From positions 2,108,001-2,172,000 of the forward strand of contig NZ_CP107931.1 of NCBI RefSeq assembly GCF_036023875.1: a stretch of DNA of 64,000 nucleotides, in the 5' to 3' direction. This stretch comes from Mycobacterium sp. NBC_00419. GTDB taxonomy: Bacteria; Actinomycetota; Actinomycetes; Mycobacteriales; Mycobacteriaceae. How positions within the stretch are numbered: the stretch's first letter is position 1; every line of letters starts with the position of its first letter. This document shows positions 27,081 to 37,759 of the stretch, piece by piece. Made by a program: the position numbers and the translations under genes. Below the pieces are notes generated by a model. The model ran no database searches and was not told the origin of the DNA. It was given only the letters and a program-made list of their open reading frames with translations.

Positions 27081-27300
27081 CGGTGGCCGGGTGCGACGGC
27101 GCCGACTCTGCGGGCCACATCAACACGGCGAAGATGACCGCCGCGGTGGCCACCAGCGGATAGGACATCCGGACCGTGGTGTCGACGAAGCCGACCCAGT
27201 TCGACACGCGCTGAACGACATTGGAACGCTTGGTGGGTGGCTCTTCCCAGAGGCTGAGCATGGTCGGGCAAGTCCACGAGTCATACGCCAGTGAAGTCAT
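27037..27300 (-). CDS. Small single-pass membrane protein, unknown
   Basis: 87 residues; one membrane helix (YPLVATAAVIFAVLMWP) in the middle, followed by a Pro/Ser/Thr-rich tail. The ATG has a TAGGAG site 7 nt upstream, which supports translation. Its 3' end overlaps the TetR gene on the opposite strand by 44 nt. I do not recognise a family. Confidence 0.55.
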   Translation of the reverse strand: MTSLAYDSWTCPTMLSLWEEPPTKRSNVVQRVSNWVGFVDTTVRMSYPLVATAAVIFAVLMWPAESAPSHPATVNATTPSSAPLPQP

Positions 27301-27458
27301 CCGCCACTCCTACCGTCACGAGACCGGATAGGTCTCCATTTCACTTTGGTAACAGTGGTCTACAGATGTCACATTTAGGACACGGCCCGATAAAGGTTTG
27401 CGATCTGGGCGTTTCCTTACCGTTGCCTTAACCGACGTGGTGTTATCTAACGTCGGTC

Positions 27459-27899
27459 TCAGTCCTCGAGATTCTTGCCGCTGTGCATCTTGACCGCGGC
27501 GTTGACGTTGGCCTTCTTGTTCTCGCCCTCGCCCTTTTCGGCGGCCTTGGCGCGCTTGGCAACGACGCGGCCCACCGCCCCGTCGAACTTCGAGCCCAGC
27601 GGGAAGCCGAGGTAGTGGGTCAAGAAGATCGCCATCTCCTTGAGTTCGTCGGCGGTGAGTTCGTCGTTGTGCAACGCGGCGTTGGACTGGATCTCGGCGA
27701 GATCGTCGATGCCCAGGGCGGCCACCGCGGTCAGCGTCATGATCCGCTTGTCGCGCATCGACAGACCCGGTCGCGTCCAGATACTTCCGAAGAGATGCTC
27801 AACGGTCAGGTCGAAGTACGGGTTGCCCTCGATATCGGGCATCTCCCAGCCGTAGACCTCGTTCATCTTCTCCAGGCCCTTGCGGCGCAATTCGTCCAT
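27459..27899 (-). CDS. Carboxymuconolactone decarboxylase-family protein
   Basis: 146 residues from ATG (MDELRRKGLEKMNEVYGW) with GGAG 5 nt upstream; a GTG two codons earlier overlaps the previous stop. The CMD/AhpD-type helical domain includes MRDKRIMTLTAVAALG and IQSNAALHNDELTADELKE. It lacks the CxxC of true AhpD. By order and sequence it corresponds to Rv0771 of M. tuberculosis. The substrate is unknown. Last gene of the aldA operon. Confidence 0.85.
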   Translation of the reverse strand: MDELRRKGLEKMNEVYGWEMPDIEGNPYFDLTVEHLFGSIWTRPGLSMRDKRIMTLTAVAALGIDDLAEIQSNAALHNDELTADELKEMAIFLTHYLGFPLGSKFDGAVGRVVAKRAKAAEKGEGENKKANVNAAVKMHSGKNLED

Positions 27900-27901
27900 C
27901 G

Positions 27902-28759
27902 TCACTCCTTCGGGTGGGGGACGCCGAGCCCGGCGGCCAGGTCTCGTAGCGCGGTCTCGGCCAGCGGCAGTTCCACGCCGGTGGCTTCGCCCAGGCCGAG
28001 GGCCAACTTCAGATCCTTCTCGGCCAGCCCGCGGGTGTGGATGAACATGTTGTAGATGAAGTGATCGGACTCCAGCGGTGCGGTGTCGTCGCGGACCATG
28101 ATGGCGCCGGGCCCGCCGCTCTGGGCGTCGCTGTGCCGGACCACCCGGCCGAGCTTCTGCAGGTCGATCCCGGAAGCCTCGGCGAGCCTGGACGCCTCGC
28201 AGGCAGCGGCGAATCCGATGAAGGTCAGCATGTTGCGGGCCAGCTTCATCCGAGTGCCGGCTCCCGGCTCACCGGCGCGGACCACCAGTGAGGCCCACTG
28301 TTTGAAGACCGGCTTGACGAGTTCGTACGCGTCGTCGTCCGCGCCGACCATGACGGCCAGCTCACCCTTGTCGGCGGCCCCTGCCCCGCCGCTGACCGGA
28401 GCGTCGACGATGTGAATGCCCCTGGGCCGCAGCTGCTCAGCGAGCTCGGCAGCCGTATTCGGCTCGATCGTGGAGTGGATGGCGATGACGGTTCCAGGCT
28501 TGGCGTGCTCGGCAAGCTGGGCCACCACATCGCGCACCTGGTCGTCATTGAGCACGGTCACCTCGATGACGTCGGCCTTCCCGACGTCAGCGATGCTGTC
28601 GGCAAGCGTGGCCCCGAGTTCGGCCAGCGGCGTCATGGCCTCGGTCCGCACGTCGAAGACGATGAGCCCGCCCGGCCACCCGGCGAGCCGTTTGGCCATC
28701 GGTGCGCCCTGGTTTCCCAACCCGATGTAGCCGACCTTGAGGTCACTCACACTGCTCAC
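27902..28759 (-). CDS. 3-Hydroxyisobutyrate dehydrogenase-type NAD(P) oxidoreductase
   Basis: 285 residues from a GTG (28750 is an alternative). N-terminal Rossmann motif GYIGLGNQGAPMAKRL; substrate motif DAPVSGGAGAADKGELAVMVG; catalytic Lys in MKLARNMLTF. The family oxidises beta-hydroxyacids such as 3-hydroxyisobutyrate or reduces tartronate semialdehyde. In one operon with an aldehyde dehydrogenase and an SDR, so a short oxidation pathway for an alcohol or aldehyde is plausible. Corresponds to Rv0770. Confidence 0.88.
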   Translation of the reverse strand: MSSVSDLKVGYIGLGNQGAPMAKRLAGWPGGLIVFDVRTEAMTPLAELGATLADSIADVGKADVIEVTVLNDDQVRDVVAQLAEHAKPGTVIAIHSTIEPNTAAELAEQLRPRGIHIVDAPVSGGAGAADKGELAVMVGADDDAYELVKPVFKQWASLVVRAGEPGAGTRMKLARNMLTFIGFAAACEASRLAEASGIDLQKLGRVVRHSDAQSGGPGAIMVRDDTAPLESDHFIYNMFIHTRGLAEKDLKLALGLGEATGVELPLAETALRDLAAGLGVPHPKE

Positions 28760-28790
28760 GAGCGCCGCCCGATACTCTTCGCGCAAGCGC

Positions 28791-29540
28791 TCATCGGAAG
28801 ATCTGTCCGCCGTCGACATTGAAGATCTGGCCGGTGATCCACTTGGCCTGATCGGACAGCAGGAACAGACACATGCCCACCAGGTCGTCGACTTCACCCA
28901 TGCGCGACAACGGAATTCCCTTGACGATGTCGGCGACCATCTCCTGCGGCGTGGTGGTGCGGTTGGCCTCGGTGTTGATCGGGCCAGGCGCGATCGCGTT
29001 GATCCGGATGTTCTGGCCGCCGAGTTCGGTGGCCAGCTGCTGGGTGAGGCTGTTGACCCCGGCCTTGGCCAGCCCGTAGAAGTTCGAGTACAGCCATGCC
29101 GCCGTCGAGGACTGGTTGATGATCGCGCCGCCGCCGCGCTTGGCCATCTTGCGGTAGACCGCACGGGTGCACACCAGCGCGCCGTCGAGGTTCACGCTCA
29201 TGAACTTCTTGTAGTAGTCCCAGTCGACGGTGATGAGGAAGTCCAGCTTCATCCCACCGAAGATCGCGGCATTGTTGACCAGGTAGTCGATGCCGCCGAA
29301 CTCGGCCAGCGTCGCATCGGCCATCGCCTTGGCCGAGACCGGGTCACTGACATCGACAGGCAGGGCCAGCGCCGTACCGCCCTCGCCCTTGATGCCGTCG
29401 GCCACCTTCTGCGCGCCTTCGGTGTTGATGTCGGCGACCACAACGGCCGCACCCTCGCGGGCGAGCGCCTCGGCGTAGGCCTGGCCGATACCGCCGCCTG
29501 CTCCGGTGACGATGGCCACCTTCTGGTCGAACTGTCCCAT
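28791..29540 (-). CDS. Short-chain dehydrogenase/reductase
   Basis: 249 residues from the ATG with GAGAGGAA upstream. Cofactor motif GAGGGIGQAYA, NNAA, catalytic Ser in NQSS and YxxxK as YGLAK; C-terminal DGGQIFR. Residues VVADINT place Asp at the end of beta-2, suggesting NAD(H). Second gene of the leftward operon, between aldA and the 3-hydroxyacid dehydrogenase; corresponds to Rv0769. Confidence 0.9.
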   Translation of the reverse strand: MGQFDQKVAIVTGAGGGIGQAYAEALAREGAAVVVADINTEGAQKVADGIKGEGGTALALPVDVSDPVSAKAMADATLAEFGGIDYLVNNAAIFGGMKLDFLITVDWDYYKKFMSVNLDGALVCTRAVYRKMAKRGGGAIINQSSTAAWLYSNFYGLAKAGVNSLTQQLATELGGQNIRINAIAPGPINTEANRTTTPQEMVADIVKGIPLSRMGEVDDLVGMCLFLLSDQAKWITGQIFNVDGGQIFR

Positions 29541-29621
29541 GGTGTTCCTCTCTCGGTTCGAGTGGCCAATTGGCGCACGCATCAAGCGGATTCGCGTGCC
29601 ACAAGTGGCCGGTCGGCGTAA

Positions 29622-31088
29622 CTAGACCGCTGTGGCGATGACCTTCAGTTCGAGGTACTCCTCGAAACCGGCCAATCCCATCTCCCGGCCGACGCCGGAC
29701 TGCTTGTAACCGCCGAATGGCGCGTCGGCGGAGTACCACACCCCGCCGTTGACGTTGACGGTGCCGACCCGCAGCCGGGCAGCAGCCGCCTGGGCACGCT
29801 CGGGGTCGGCGCTGAACACCGTTCCCGACAGGCCGAACGGCGAGTCGTTGGCGATCCGGATGGCGTCGTCGTCGCCGTCGTGAGCGATCACCGTCAGCAC
29901 CGGCCCGAAGATCTCCTCGCGCGCCACCCGGGCATTGTTGTCCAGTCCGGCGATGACCGTGGGCTCGATGAAGAAGCCCCTGTCCCGGCCGGCAGGGCGG
30001 CCGCCACCACAGGCGAATCGGCCACCCTCTTGGATCGCCAGATCGAGGTAGGACTGCACCCGGTCGCGCTGTCGCTCGGAAATGACCGGGCCGCAGATGG
30101 TTCCGGGATCATTGGGATCGCCGGGAGCCAGGCCGGCCATGGTCGCGGCGGCGGCCTCGACGGCCTCGTCGTAGCGGGCCCGCGGGACGACCAGGCGGGT
30201 GGTGATCGCGCAGCCCTGCCCGGCGTGCATCGAGGCCGTGAATGCCGACATCGAGCACGCCCCGGCCAGATCGGCGTCGTCGAGTACCAGGAACGCCGAC
30301 TTGCCGCCGAGTTCCAGGAACACCTTCTTGATGGTGGCCGCGCCGGCGGCCATCACGGCGCGGCCGGTGTTGGTGGATCCGGTGAACGACACCATGTCCA
30401 CCCGCGGGTCGCTGGACAGCAGCGCGCCCACTGAGTGGTCGTTGGAGGTGACGATGTTGACCACGCCGGGCGGTATGTCGGTGTGCTCGGCGATCAGCTC
30501 ACCGAGAACCGCTGCGCACCAGGGGGTATCGGGTGCGGGCTTGAGAACGATGGTGTTGCCCGCCGCCAGTGCGGGGCCCAGCTTGGCCAGGTTGATCTGG
30601 TGCGGGAAGTTCCACGGCGTGATCGCACCGACGACGCCAACGGCCTCACGGGCAATGGTGCGCTGGGTCTTGATGCCCATCGGGGCGGCGACCCCGAGAT
30701 CCTGGCGCCATTCGTAGGCCTCGGCGGTATCGGCGCTGAACGACAGGTCCTCGACCGGGCCCTCCAACTGGGCCATCGAGGTCAGCATCCGCGGGGCGCC
30801 CACCTCGGCGATCGTCAGCTCACGTACCTGCTCGATGTTGGCCTTGAGCGCATCGCGCAACTGCCGGATGCCACGCACCCTCAGCTCGGTGTTGATCGAC
30901 CAGTCGGTGGTGTCGAAGGCGCGGCGCGCGGCGTCGATGGCCCGGCTCATGTCCTCGGCGTCGGCGTCAGCGGCCGTGCCCAGCACCTCTTCGGTGGCCG
31001 GGTTGATGGTCGGATACCTGCCGTTGCCGCCCGCGACAAACTTCCCGTCGATGAAGAGATCGCTGCTGTTGTCGGCCGCTATCGCCAT
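29622..31088 (-). CDS. aldA: NAD-dependent aldehyde dehydrogenase
   Basis: 488 residues, full length. Motifs: ITPWNFPHQINLAKLGPALAAG, FTGSTNTGR, the general base in LELGGKS and the nucleophile Cys in MHAGQGC. Oxidises an aldehyde to its acid with NAD. The ATG was chosen because GGGAG lies 7 nt upstream and the length equals the M. tuberculosis homologue (Rv0768, aldA, from memory). First gene of the leftward operon; an operator-like inverted repeat lies 23-34 nt upstream of its start. Confidence 0.9.
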   Translation of the reverse strand: MAIAADNSSDLFIDGKFVAGGNGRYPTINPATEEVLGTAADADAEDMSRAIDAARRAFDTTDWSINTELRVRGIRQLRDALKANIEQVRELTIAEVGAPRMLTSMAQLEGPVEDLSFSADTAEAYEWRQDLGVAAPMGIKTQRTIAREAVGVVGAITPWNFPHQINLAKLGPALAAGNTIVLKPAPDTPWCAAVLGELIAEHTDIPPGVVNIVTSNDHSVGALLSSDPRVDMVSFTGSTNTGRAVMAAGAATIKKVFLELGGKSAFLVLDDADLAGACSMSAFTASMHAGQGCAITTRLVVPRARYDEAVEAAAATMAGLAPGDPNDPGTICGPVISERQRDRVQSYLDLAIQEGGRFACGGGRPAGRDRGFFIEPTVIAGLDNNARVAREEIFGPVLTVIAHDGDDDAIRIANDSPFGLSGTVFSADPERAQAAAARLRVGTVNVNGGVWYSADAPFGGYKQSGVGREMGLAGFEEYLELKVIATAV

Positions 31089-31110
31089 CCGCGACTCCCG
31101 CCTTTTCGTT

Positions 31111-31122
31111 GGACACATGTCC
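31111..31122. promoter_or_regulatory. Operator-like inverted repeat GGACA-CA-TGTCC, aldA side
   Basis: A 12-bp inverted repeat 23 nt upstream of the aldA start. The same element, in reverse orientation, is at 31257-31268 over the start of the divergent tetR gene. Paired copies at the two ends of one divergent control region are typical of a local TetR regulator's binding sites. Confidence 0.65.
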
Positions 31123-31250
31123 GAGATTTTGTCAGTCGAACCTTAGTCGCACACCCCGTCGCGGTGCAAGGTCCTTAGCGCCAAAGCCGATATGTGCACC
31201 GTGAACAGGTAGTTCATCCCCCGCGCTTGCGTATCCCCCGGCTGGACGGA

Positions 31251-31268
31251 TATCTTGGACATGTGTCC
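31251..31268 (+). promoter_or_regulatory. -10 element TATCTT and operator GGACA-TG-TGTCC over a leaderless tetR start
   Basis: TATCTT (31251-31256) fits the mycobacterial TANNNT -10. Seven nt beyond it is the G of the GTG at 31263, so the transcript would begin at the start codon with no leader. The 12-bp inverted repeat at 31257-31268 covers this point, so its binder would block initiation directly. Confidence 0.6.
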
Positions 31269-31856
31269 AGCGATGCCGTGGTAGCCGTCACACCGGACGG
31301 TGCTGACGTTCCGCGCAATCGCCGCCAGGAAGAGACATTTCGCAAGGTGCTGCGCGCCGGCGTCGAGATGCTGCGGGAAACGTCCTACTCCGACCTGACC
31401 GTGCGTGCGGTCGCGGCGCGGGCCAAGGTCGCACCGGCAACCGCCTACACCTACTTCTCGTCGAAGAACCACCTGATCGCCGAGGTGTACCTCGACCTGG
31501 TCAAGCAGGCGCCGTACTTCACCGATGTCAATGACACCAGACTCAGCCGGGTCGAACAGGCGCTGCGCAGCCTGGCTCTGGTGATCGCCGACGAACCCGA
31601 GGTGGCGGTCGCGTGCACCACCGCCGTGCTGTCCAACGAAGCCGGGGTGCGCCCGGCGCGTGACCGTATCGGCGCCGAGATCCACAAACGGATCAAGTCC
31701 GCGCTCGGCCCGGACTCCGATCCGCGGATCGTCTCGGCGCTGGAGATGACGTACTACGGCGCGCTGGTGCACGCCGGCAGCGGCACCCTGACCTATCACC
31801 AAGTTGCCGACCGGATGTCGTATGTGGTCGGCTTGATTCTGGGAGACCACAACTGA
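31263..31856 (+). CDS. TetR-family regulator of the aldA/cyp123-cyp51 divergon
   Basis: 197 residues from GTG. DNA-binding domain with LTVRAVAARAKVAPATAYTYF; C-terminal ligand domain. It heads the rightward operon (tetR-cyp123-SDR-cyp51-ferredoxin) and its promoter carries one of two matching operator sequences, so it probably represses both directions and itself. The inducer is unknown; a sterol or fatty aldehyde would suit the regulated enzymes. Corresponds to Rv0767c. An upstream extension to 31194 lacks support. Confidence 0.88.
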   Translation: MSSDAVVAVTPDGADVPRNRRQEETFRKVLRAGVEMLRETSYSDLTVRAVAARAKVAPATAYTYFSSKNHLIAEVYLDLVKQAPYFTDVNDTRLSRVEQALRSLALVIADEPEVAVACTTAVLSNEAGVRPARDRIGAEIHKRIKSALGPDSDPRIVSALEMTYYGALVHAGSGTLTYHQVADRMSYVVGLILGDHN

Positions 31857-33070
31857 TGCCCGCTGCGACCGGAGAACGACCCGTCGAGCTGGTCCTCGAC
31901 CCGTACGACTACGACTTCCACGAGGACCCGTATCCGTACTACAAGCGGCTGCGTGATGAGGCGCCGCTGTACCGCAACGACGAACGCAACTTCTGGGCAC
32001 TGACTCGGCATGCCGACGTGCACAAAGCTTTTCGTGAGACAGCCGCGCTGTCGAACAAGCTCGGAGTGTCGCTGGACCCGATCTCGCGCACGCCCGAGGC
32101 GCACCGCACCATGTCGTTTCTGGCCATGGACGATCCCGCCCATCTGCGCCTGCGCACACTGGTGTCGAAAGGGTTCACACCGCGGCGCATCCGCGAGCTC
32201 GAGCCCCGGGTGCTGCAGCTGACCACCGAGCACCTCGACGCCGCCCTGGAGAACGAAAGCTTCGACTTCATCACCGAATTCGCCGGCAAGCTGCCGATGG
32301 ACGTGATCTCGGAGCTGGTCGGCGTGCCCAAGGAGGACCGTCAGCACCTGCGCGCGCTGGCCGACGGCGTGATGCACCGCGACGACGGGGTGGCCGACGT
32401 CCCCCCCGCCGCGATCGAGGCCTCGATCAACCTGTTCGTCTACTACGCCGACATGGTGGCCCAGCGCCGCAAGAAGCCGCACGACGATCTGACGACCGCC
32501 CTGATCGAAGCCGAGATCGACGGCGACCGACTCACCGACGACGAGATCATGGCGTTCCTGTTCCTGATGGTCGTCGCCGGCAACGAGACGACCACCAAAC
32601 TGCTTGGCAACGCCGCCTTCTGGGGCGCGAAGAATCCCGACCAGCTGGCAGGCGTCCACGCCGACCACTCGCGGGTTCCGCTGTGGGTCGAGGAGACACT
32701 GCGCTACGACACCTCTAGCCAGATCCTGGCCCGCACGGTTGTCAAGGACATCGAGTACTACGGCACCACACTGCATGACGGTGACGTGCTGCTGCTGGTG
32801 CCGGGTGCCGCCCATCGTGACGAGCGGGTGTTCGACGAGCCCGACGCCTTCCAGATCGGCCGCGACATCGGTTCCAAGCTGCTCAGTTTCGGGTCCGGCG
32901 CGCACTTCTGCCTCGGGGCGCATCTGGCCCGGATGGAGGCCCGGATGGCGCTGGAGGAGTTCTTCAAACGCATCCGCTCCTATGAGATCGACGAAGCCAA
33001 CGCCGTCCGTGTCCACTCCAGCAACGTCCGCGGATTCGCGAACCTGCCCATCACCGTGAAGAAGGCCTGA
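31856..33070 (+). CDS. cyp123: Cytochrome P450, CYP123 family
   Basis: 404 residues; start overlaps the tetR stop by one base. I-helix VVAGNETTTK, ExxR as EETLRYDT, heme loop FGSGAHFCLGAHLAR with Cys 352. Position next to cyp51 and sequence match M. tuberculosis CYP123 (Rv0766c). Its substrate is not established. Electrons probably come from the ferredoxin encoded three genes downstream. Confidence 0.88.
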   Translation: MPAATGERPVELVLDPYDYDFHEDPYPYYKRLRDEAPLYRNDERNFWALTRHADVHKAFRETAALSNKLGVSLDPISRTPEAHRTMSFLAMDDPAHLRLRTLVSKGFTPRRIRELEPRVLQLTTEHLDAALENESFDFITEFAGKLPMDVISELVGVPKEDRQHLRALADGVMHRDDGVADVPPAAIEASINLFVYYADMVAQRRKKPHDDLTTALIEAEIDGDRLTDDEIMAFLFLMVVAGNETTTKLLGNAAFWGAKNPDQLAGVHADHSRVPLWVEETLRYDTSSQILARTVVKDIEYYGTTLHDGDVLLLVPGAAHRDERVFDEPDAFQIGRDIGSKLLSFGSGAHFCLGAHLARMEARMALEEFFKRIRSYEIDEANAVRVHSSNVRGFANLPITVKKA

Positions 33071-33884
33071 TGCCCCGTTTCGAACCGAACCCAGCCCGCC
33101 GGCCCGCGCTCGTCGCCGGTGCGTCGTCCGGCATCGGCGCGGCGACCGCGCTCGAGTTGGCCTCGCGTGGCTTCCCCGTCGCCCTCGGCGCCCGCCGCGT
33201 CGAGAAGTGCCAGGAGCTCGTCGAGCAGATCCGCTCGAATGGCGGTGAGGCCGTGGCGCTTCCGCTCGACGTCACCGATGCCGACTCTGTCAAGGGATTC
33301 GTCCACGGGGCCACCGAGGCACTCGGTGACATCGAACTGCTCGTGGCCGGCGCCGGTGACACCTACTTCGGCCGGCTCTACGAGATCAGCCCCGACGACT
33401 TCGACTCCCAGCTGCAGATCCACCTCGTCGGCGCCTTCCGGCTGGCGAACGCGGTGCTGCCCGGCATGATCGAGCGGCAGCGCGGTGACGTCATCTTCGT
33501 GGGTTCCGACGTGTCGCTGCGGCAGCGCCCGCACATGGGCGCCTACGGCGCGGCCAAGGCCGGCCTGGTGGCGATGGTCACCAACCTGCAGATGGAACTG
33601 GAGGGCACCGGCGTTCGCGCGTCGATCGTGCACCCCGGCCCGACCAAGACCTCGATGGGCTGGAGCCTTCCCGGCGAGCTGATCGGCCCGGCCTTGGAGG
33701 ACTGGGCCAAGTGGGGCCAGGCCCGCCACGACTATTTCCTGCGCGCAGCCGATCTGGCCCGCGCGATCTCGTTCGTCGCCGAGACCCCGCGCGGCGGGTT
33801 CATCGTGTCCATCGAAGTGCAACCGGAGGCGCCGTTGTCCGACGCGCCCAAGGAACGTCAACAGCTGAAGTACTCGGAGGAATC

Positions 33885-33888
<4 letters not shown>
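33070..33888 (+). CDS. Short-chain dehydrogenase/reductase
   Basis: 272 residues; one-base overlap with cyp123 (TGATG). GASSGIGAATALEL cofactor motif, GARR after beta-2 (basic, suggests NADP), catalytic YGAAK. Corresponds to Rv0765c. Sits between two P450 genes, so it may process a hydroxylated intermediate. Overlaps cyp51 by 4 nt. Confidence 0.9.
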
Positions 33889-35463
<1,575 letters not shown>

Positions 35464-35465
35464 CA

Positions 35466-36011
35466 ATGCCGTCATTGCCCCGTGAGGTGCTGGAAGATTT
35501 CATCGAGCGCTGGCTCGAGGCCAACCGCGTTGCCGAGGAAAAGGGCGACTGGACCGGCCTGGCTGACTTCTACACCGCCGACGCCACCTACGGCTGGAAC
35601 ATCGGCCCGAAGGAAGACGTGATGTGCGTCGGTCTCGACGAGATCCGCGACATCGCATTGGGTCTGGAGATGTTCGGCCTGGACGGCTGGAGTTATCCGT
35701 ATCAGAAGGTGATCATCGACGACAAGATCGGCGAGGTCGTCGGCTTCTGGAAGCAGGTCGCCACAGACGCCGATGGCAACTCCTCGGAGATCTACGGCAT
35801 CGGCGGAAGCTGGTTCCGGCTCGACGCCCAGGGCAAGATCGAATGGCAGCGCGACTTCTTCGACTTCGGCCACGTGCAGAAGCTGTATTTGAAGCTGATG
35901 CAGGACGGCAAGCTGTCCAAGGGAATGTCCGAGCGCATCGAGCGCAGCCTGGCCGGCGAGAAGCTCCCGGGCTATTACCCGATCGGCGAGGCTCCCGTCC
36001 CGATCTGGTAA
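35466..36011 (+). CDS. SnoaL/NTF2-like family protein (Rv0762c type)
   Basis: 181 residues from ATG 2 nt after the ferredoxin stop. Aromatic-rich alpha+beta barrel sequence (FIERWLEANRVAEEKGDWTGLADFYTADATYGWNIGP) with the DFY...DATY pattern of SnoaL/NTF2-like proteins. A paralogue lies at 46381 (WLEANREAERAGDWGGMADLY). Function unknown; it is encoded in the cyp51 operon. Last gene before a 168-bp gap. Confidence 0.78.
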   Translation: MPSLPREVLEDFIERWLEANRVAEEKGDWTGLADFYTADATYGWNIGPKEDVMCVGLDEIRDIALGLEMFGLDGWSYPYQKVIIDDKIGEVVGFWKQVATDADGNSSEIYGIGGSWFRLDAQGKIEWQRDFFDFGHVQKLYLKLMQDGKLSKGMSERIERSLAGEKLPGYYPIGEAPVPIW

Positions 36012-36087
36012 TTTTCTCGACACCTGTCAAGTATCCCGACCCGCGGTACACCGCGGGCGTGACACAGGTCATAATGGACCGCAGAAC

Positions 36088-36103
36088 AGGAACACGTTCT
36101 AAC
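36088..36103. promoter_or_regulatory. GAAC-N2-GTTC palindrome upstream of the alcohol dehydrogenase
   Basis: GAACACGTTC at 36090-36099 within AGGAACACGTTCTA, 80 nt before the start codon. It fits the KstR-type pattern TnnAACnnGTTnnA with one mismatch (first base A), and also general TetR sites. It marks a probable second promoter inside the cyp51-adh cluster. Confidence 0.45.
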
Positions 36104-36179
36104 TTGTCCTTGATTGACCATCCGGCCACGCCGGCATCCTCGGAATTCACCGGGATGGGTTTGCGAGTGGAGGTTCGCA

Positions 36180-37310
36180 GTGAAGACAAAAGGTGCACTC
36201 ATCCGTGAGTTCAACCAGCCATGGGCGATCGAGGAAATCGAGATCGGTGACCCGGCTAAAGGCGAGGTCAAGATCCAGATGGAAGCCTCGGGCATGTGCC
36301 ACTCCGATCACCATCTGGTGACCGGCGGCATCCCGATGTTCGGCTTCCCGGTGCTCGGCGGCCATGAGGGCGCCGGCGTCGTCGTCGAGGTCGGCGAGGG
36401 TGTCGAGGACGTCGCCGTGGGCGACCACGTCGTGCTGTCCTTCATCCCGTCCTGCGGCAAATGCCCGTCGTGTCAGGCCGGGCTGCGCAACCTGTGCGAC
36501 CTGGGTGCGGGCCTGCTGGCCGGCACGGCCATCTCAGACGGCACCCACCGCATCCACACCGCCGACGGTCTGCCGGTCTTCCCGATGACGCTGCTGGGCA
36601 CGTTCTCGCCCTACATGGTGGTGCACGAGTCCTCGGTGGTGAAGATCGATCCCTCGATCCCGTTCGAGGTGGCCTGCCTGGTGGGCTGCGGCGTCACCAC
36701 GGGCTACGGTTCGGCCACCCACACCGCACAGATCAAGCCCGGCGAAGACGTCGCGGTCATCGGTGTCGGCGGCGTCGGCATGTCGGCGCTGCAGGGCGCG
36801 GTCGTCAGCGGTGCCCGCCACATCTTCGTCATCGACCCGGTGGAATGGAAGCGCGATCAGGCGCTGAAGTTCGGCGCCACCCACGTCTACCCCGACATCG
36901 AGTCGGCCATGGGCGGGATCGCCGACGTCACCCAGGGCTTCATGGCCAAGAAGGTGATCGTCACGGTCGGTGAGGTGCACGGCGCCGACGTCGACAACTA
37001 CATGAACATCACCGCCAAGTCCGGCACCTGCGTGATGACGGCGATCGGCAGCATGCTCGACACCAACGTCACCCTGAACCTGGCGATGCTGACCCTGATG
37101 CAGAAGAACCTGCAGGGCACCATCTTCGGTGGCGGCAACCCGCACTACGACATCCCGCAGATCCTGTCGATGTACAAGGCGGGCAGGATCAACCTCGACG
37201 ACATGGTGACCCGGCAGTACCGCCTGGAGCAGATCAACGAGGGCTACCAGGACATGCTGGAGGGCCGCAACATCCGCGGCGTCATCCGCTACACCGACGA
37301 AGATCGCTGA
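36180..37310 (+). CDS. adhB: NDMA-dependent/zinc alcohol dehydrogenase
   Basis: 376 residues from GTG. Medium-chain dehydrogenase: catalytic zinc site MCHSDHH, structural zinc CGKCPSCQAGLRNLC, and Rossmann motif IGVGGVGMSAL. The closest recognised group is the actinobacterial NDMA-dependent alcohol dehydrogenases (mycothiol/formaldehyde-type branch), and order matches Rv0761c (adhB). Preceded by a separate candidate promoter with a palindrome, so partly independent of cyp51. Confidence 0.88.
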   Translation: MKTKGALIREFNQPWAIEEIEIGDPAKGEVKIQMEASGMCHSDHHLVTGGIPMFGFPVLGGHEGAGVVVEVGEGVEDVAVGDHVVLSFIPSCGKCPSCQAGLRNLCDLGAGLLAGTAISDGTHRIHTADGLPVFPMTLLGTFSPYMVVHESSVVKIDPSIPFEVACLVGCGVTTGYGSATHTAQIKPGEDVAVIGVGGVGMSALQGAVVSGARHIFVIDPVEWKRDQALKFGATHVYPDIESAMGGIADVTQGFMAKKVIVTVGEVHGADVDNYMNITAKSGTCVMTAIGSMLDTNVTLNLAMLTLMQKNLQGTIFGGGNPHYDIPQILSMYKAGRINLDDMVTRQYRLEQINEGYQDMLEGRNIRGVIRYTDEDR

Positions 37311-37321
37311 TCCGAGTAGCC

Positions 37322-37759
37322 ATGTCGCAGAAGACATCTGACGTTTCTCCGGCTCTGGCGGCATCCCAGGCCTCGTGGCGCTGCGTTCAGTCGCACGACC
37401 GCGAGGGCTGGCTGGCGCTGATGGCCCAGGACGTGGTGATCGAGGATCCGATCGGCCAGGCCATCACCAACCCCGATGGCCTGGGCGTTCGCGGCAAGGA
37501 GGCCGTCGCGGCGTTCTACGACGCCAACATCGCAGTGAACAACCTGCGGGTCACCTGCGAGGAGACGTTCCCGTCGAGTTCGCCGCAGGAGGTCGCGCAC
37601 ATCCTGGTGCTGCGCAGCCTGTTCGAGGGTGGTCTGACCAGCACGGTGCGCGGGGTGTTCACCTACCGCGTCAACGACGAGGGTCTGATCGCCAATATGC
37701 GCGGCTACTGGAACATGGACGGAATGCAGTTCGGTCAGGCCCCCGCTGACGGTGAGTGA
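37322..37759 (+). CDS. SnoaL/ketosteroid isomerase-like protein
   Basis: 145 residues. NTF2-like barrel (ASQASWRCVQSHDREGWLALMAQDVVIEDPIG ... MRGYWNMDGMQFG), with the pattern of ketosteroid isomerase-type proteins; corresponds to Rv0760c, which binds steroids in M. tuberculosis as I remember. It is 11 nt after adhB and overlaps the next SDR gene by 8 nt, suggesting one pathway on a steroid-like or other alcohol substrate. Confidence 0.82.
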   Translation: MSQKTSDVSPALAASQASWRCVQSHDREGWLALMAQDVVIEDPIGQAITNPDGLGVRGKEAVAAFYDANIAVNNLRVTCEETFPSSSPQEVAHILVLRSLFEGGLTSTVRGVFTYRVNDEGLIANMRGYWNMDGMQFGQAPADGE

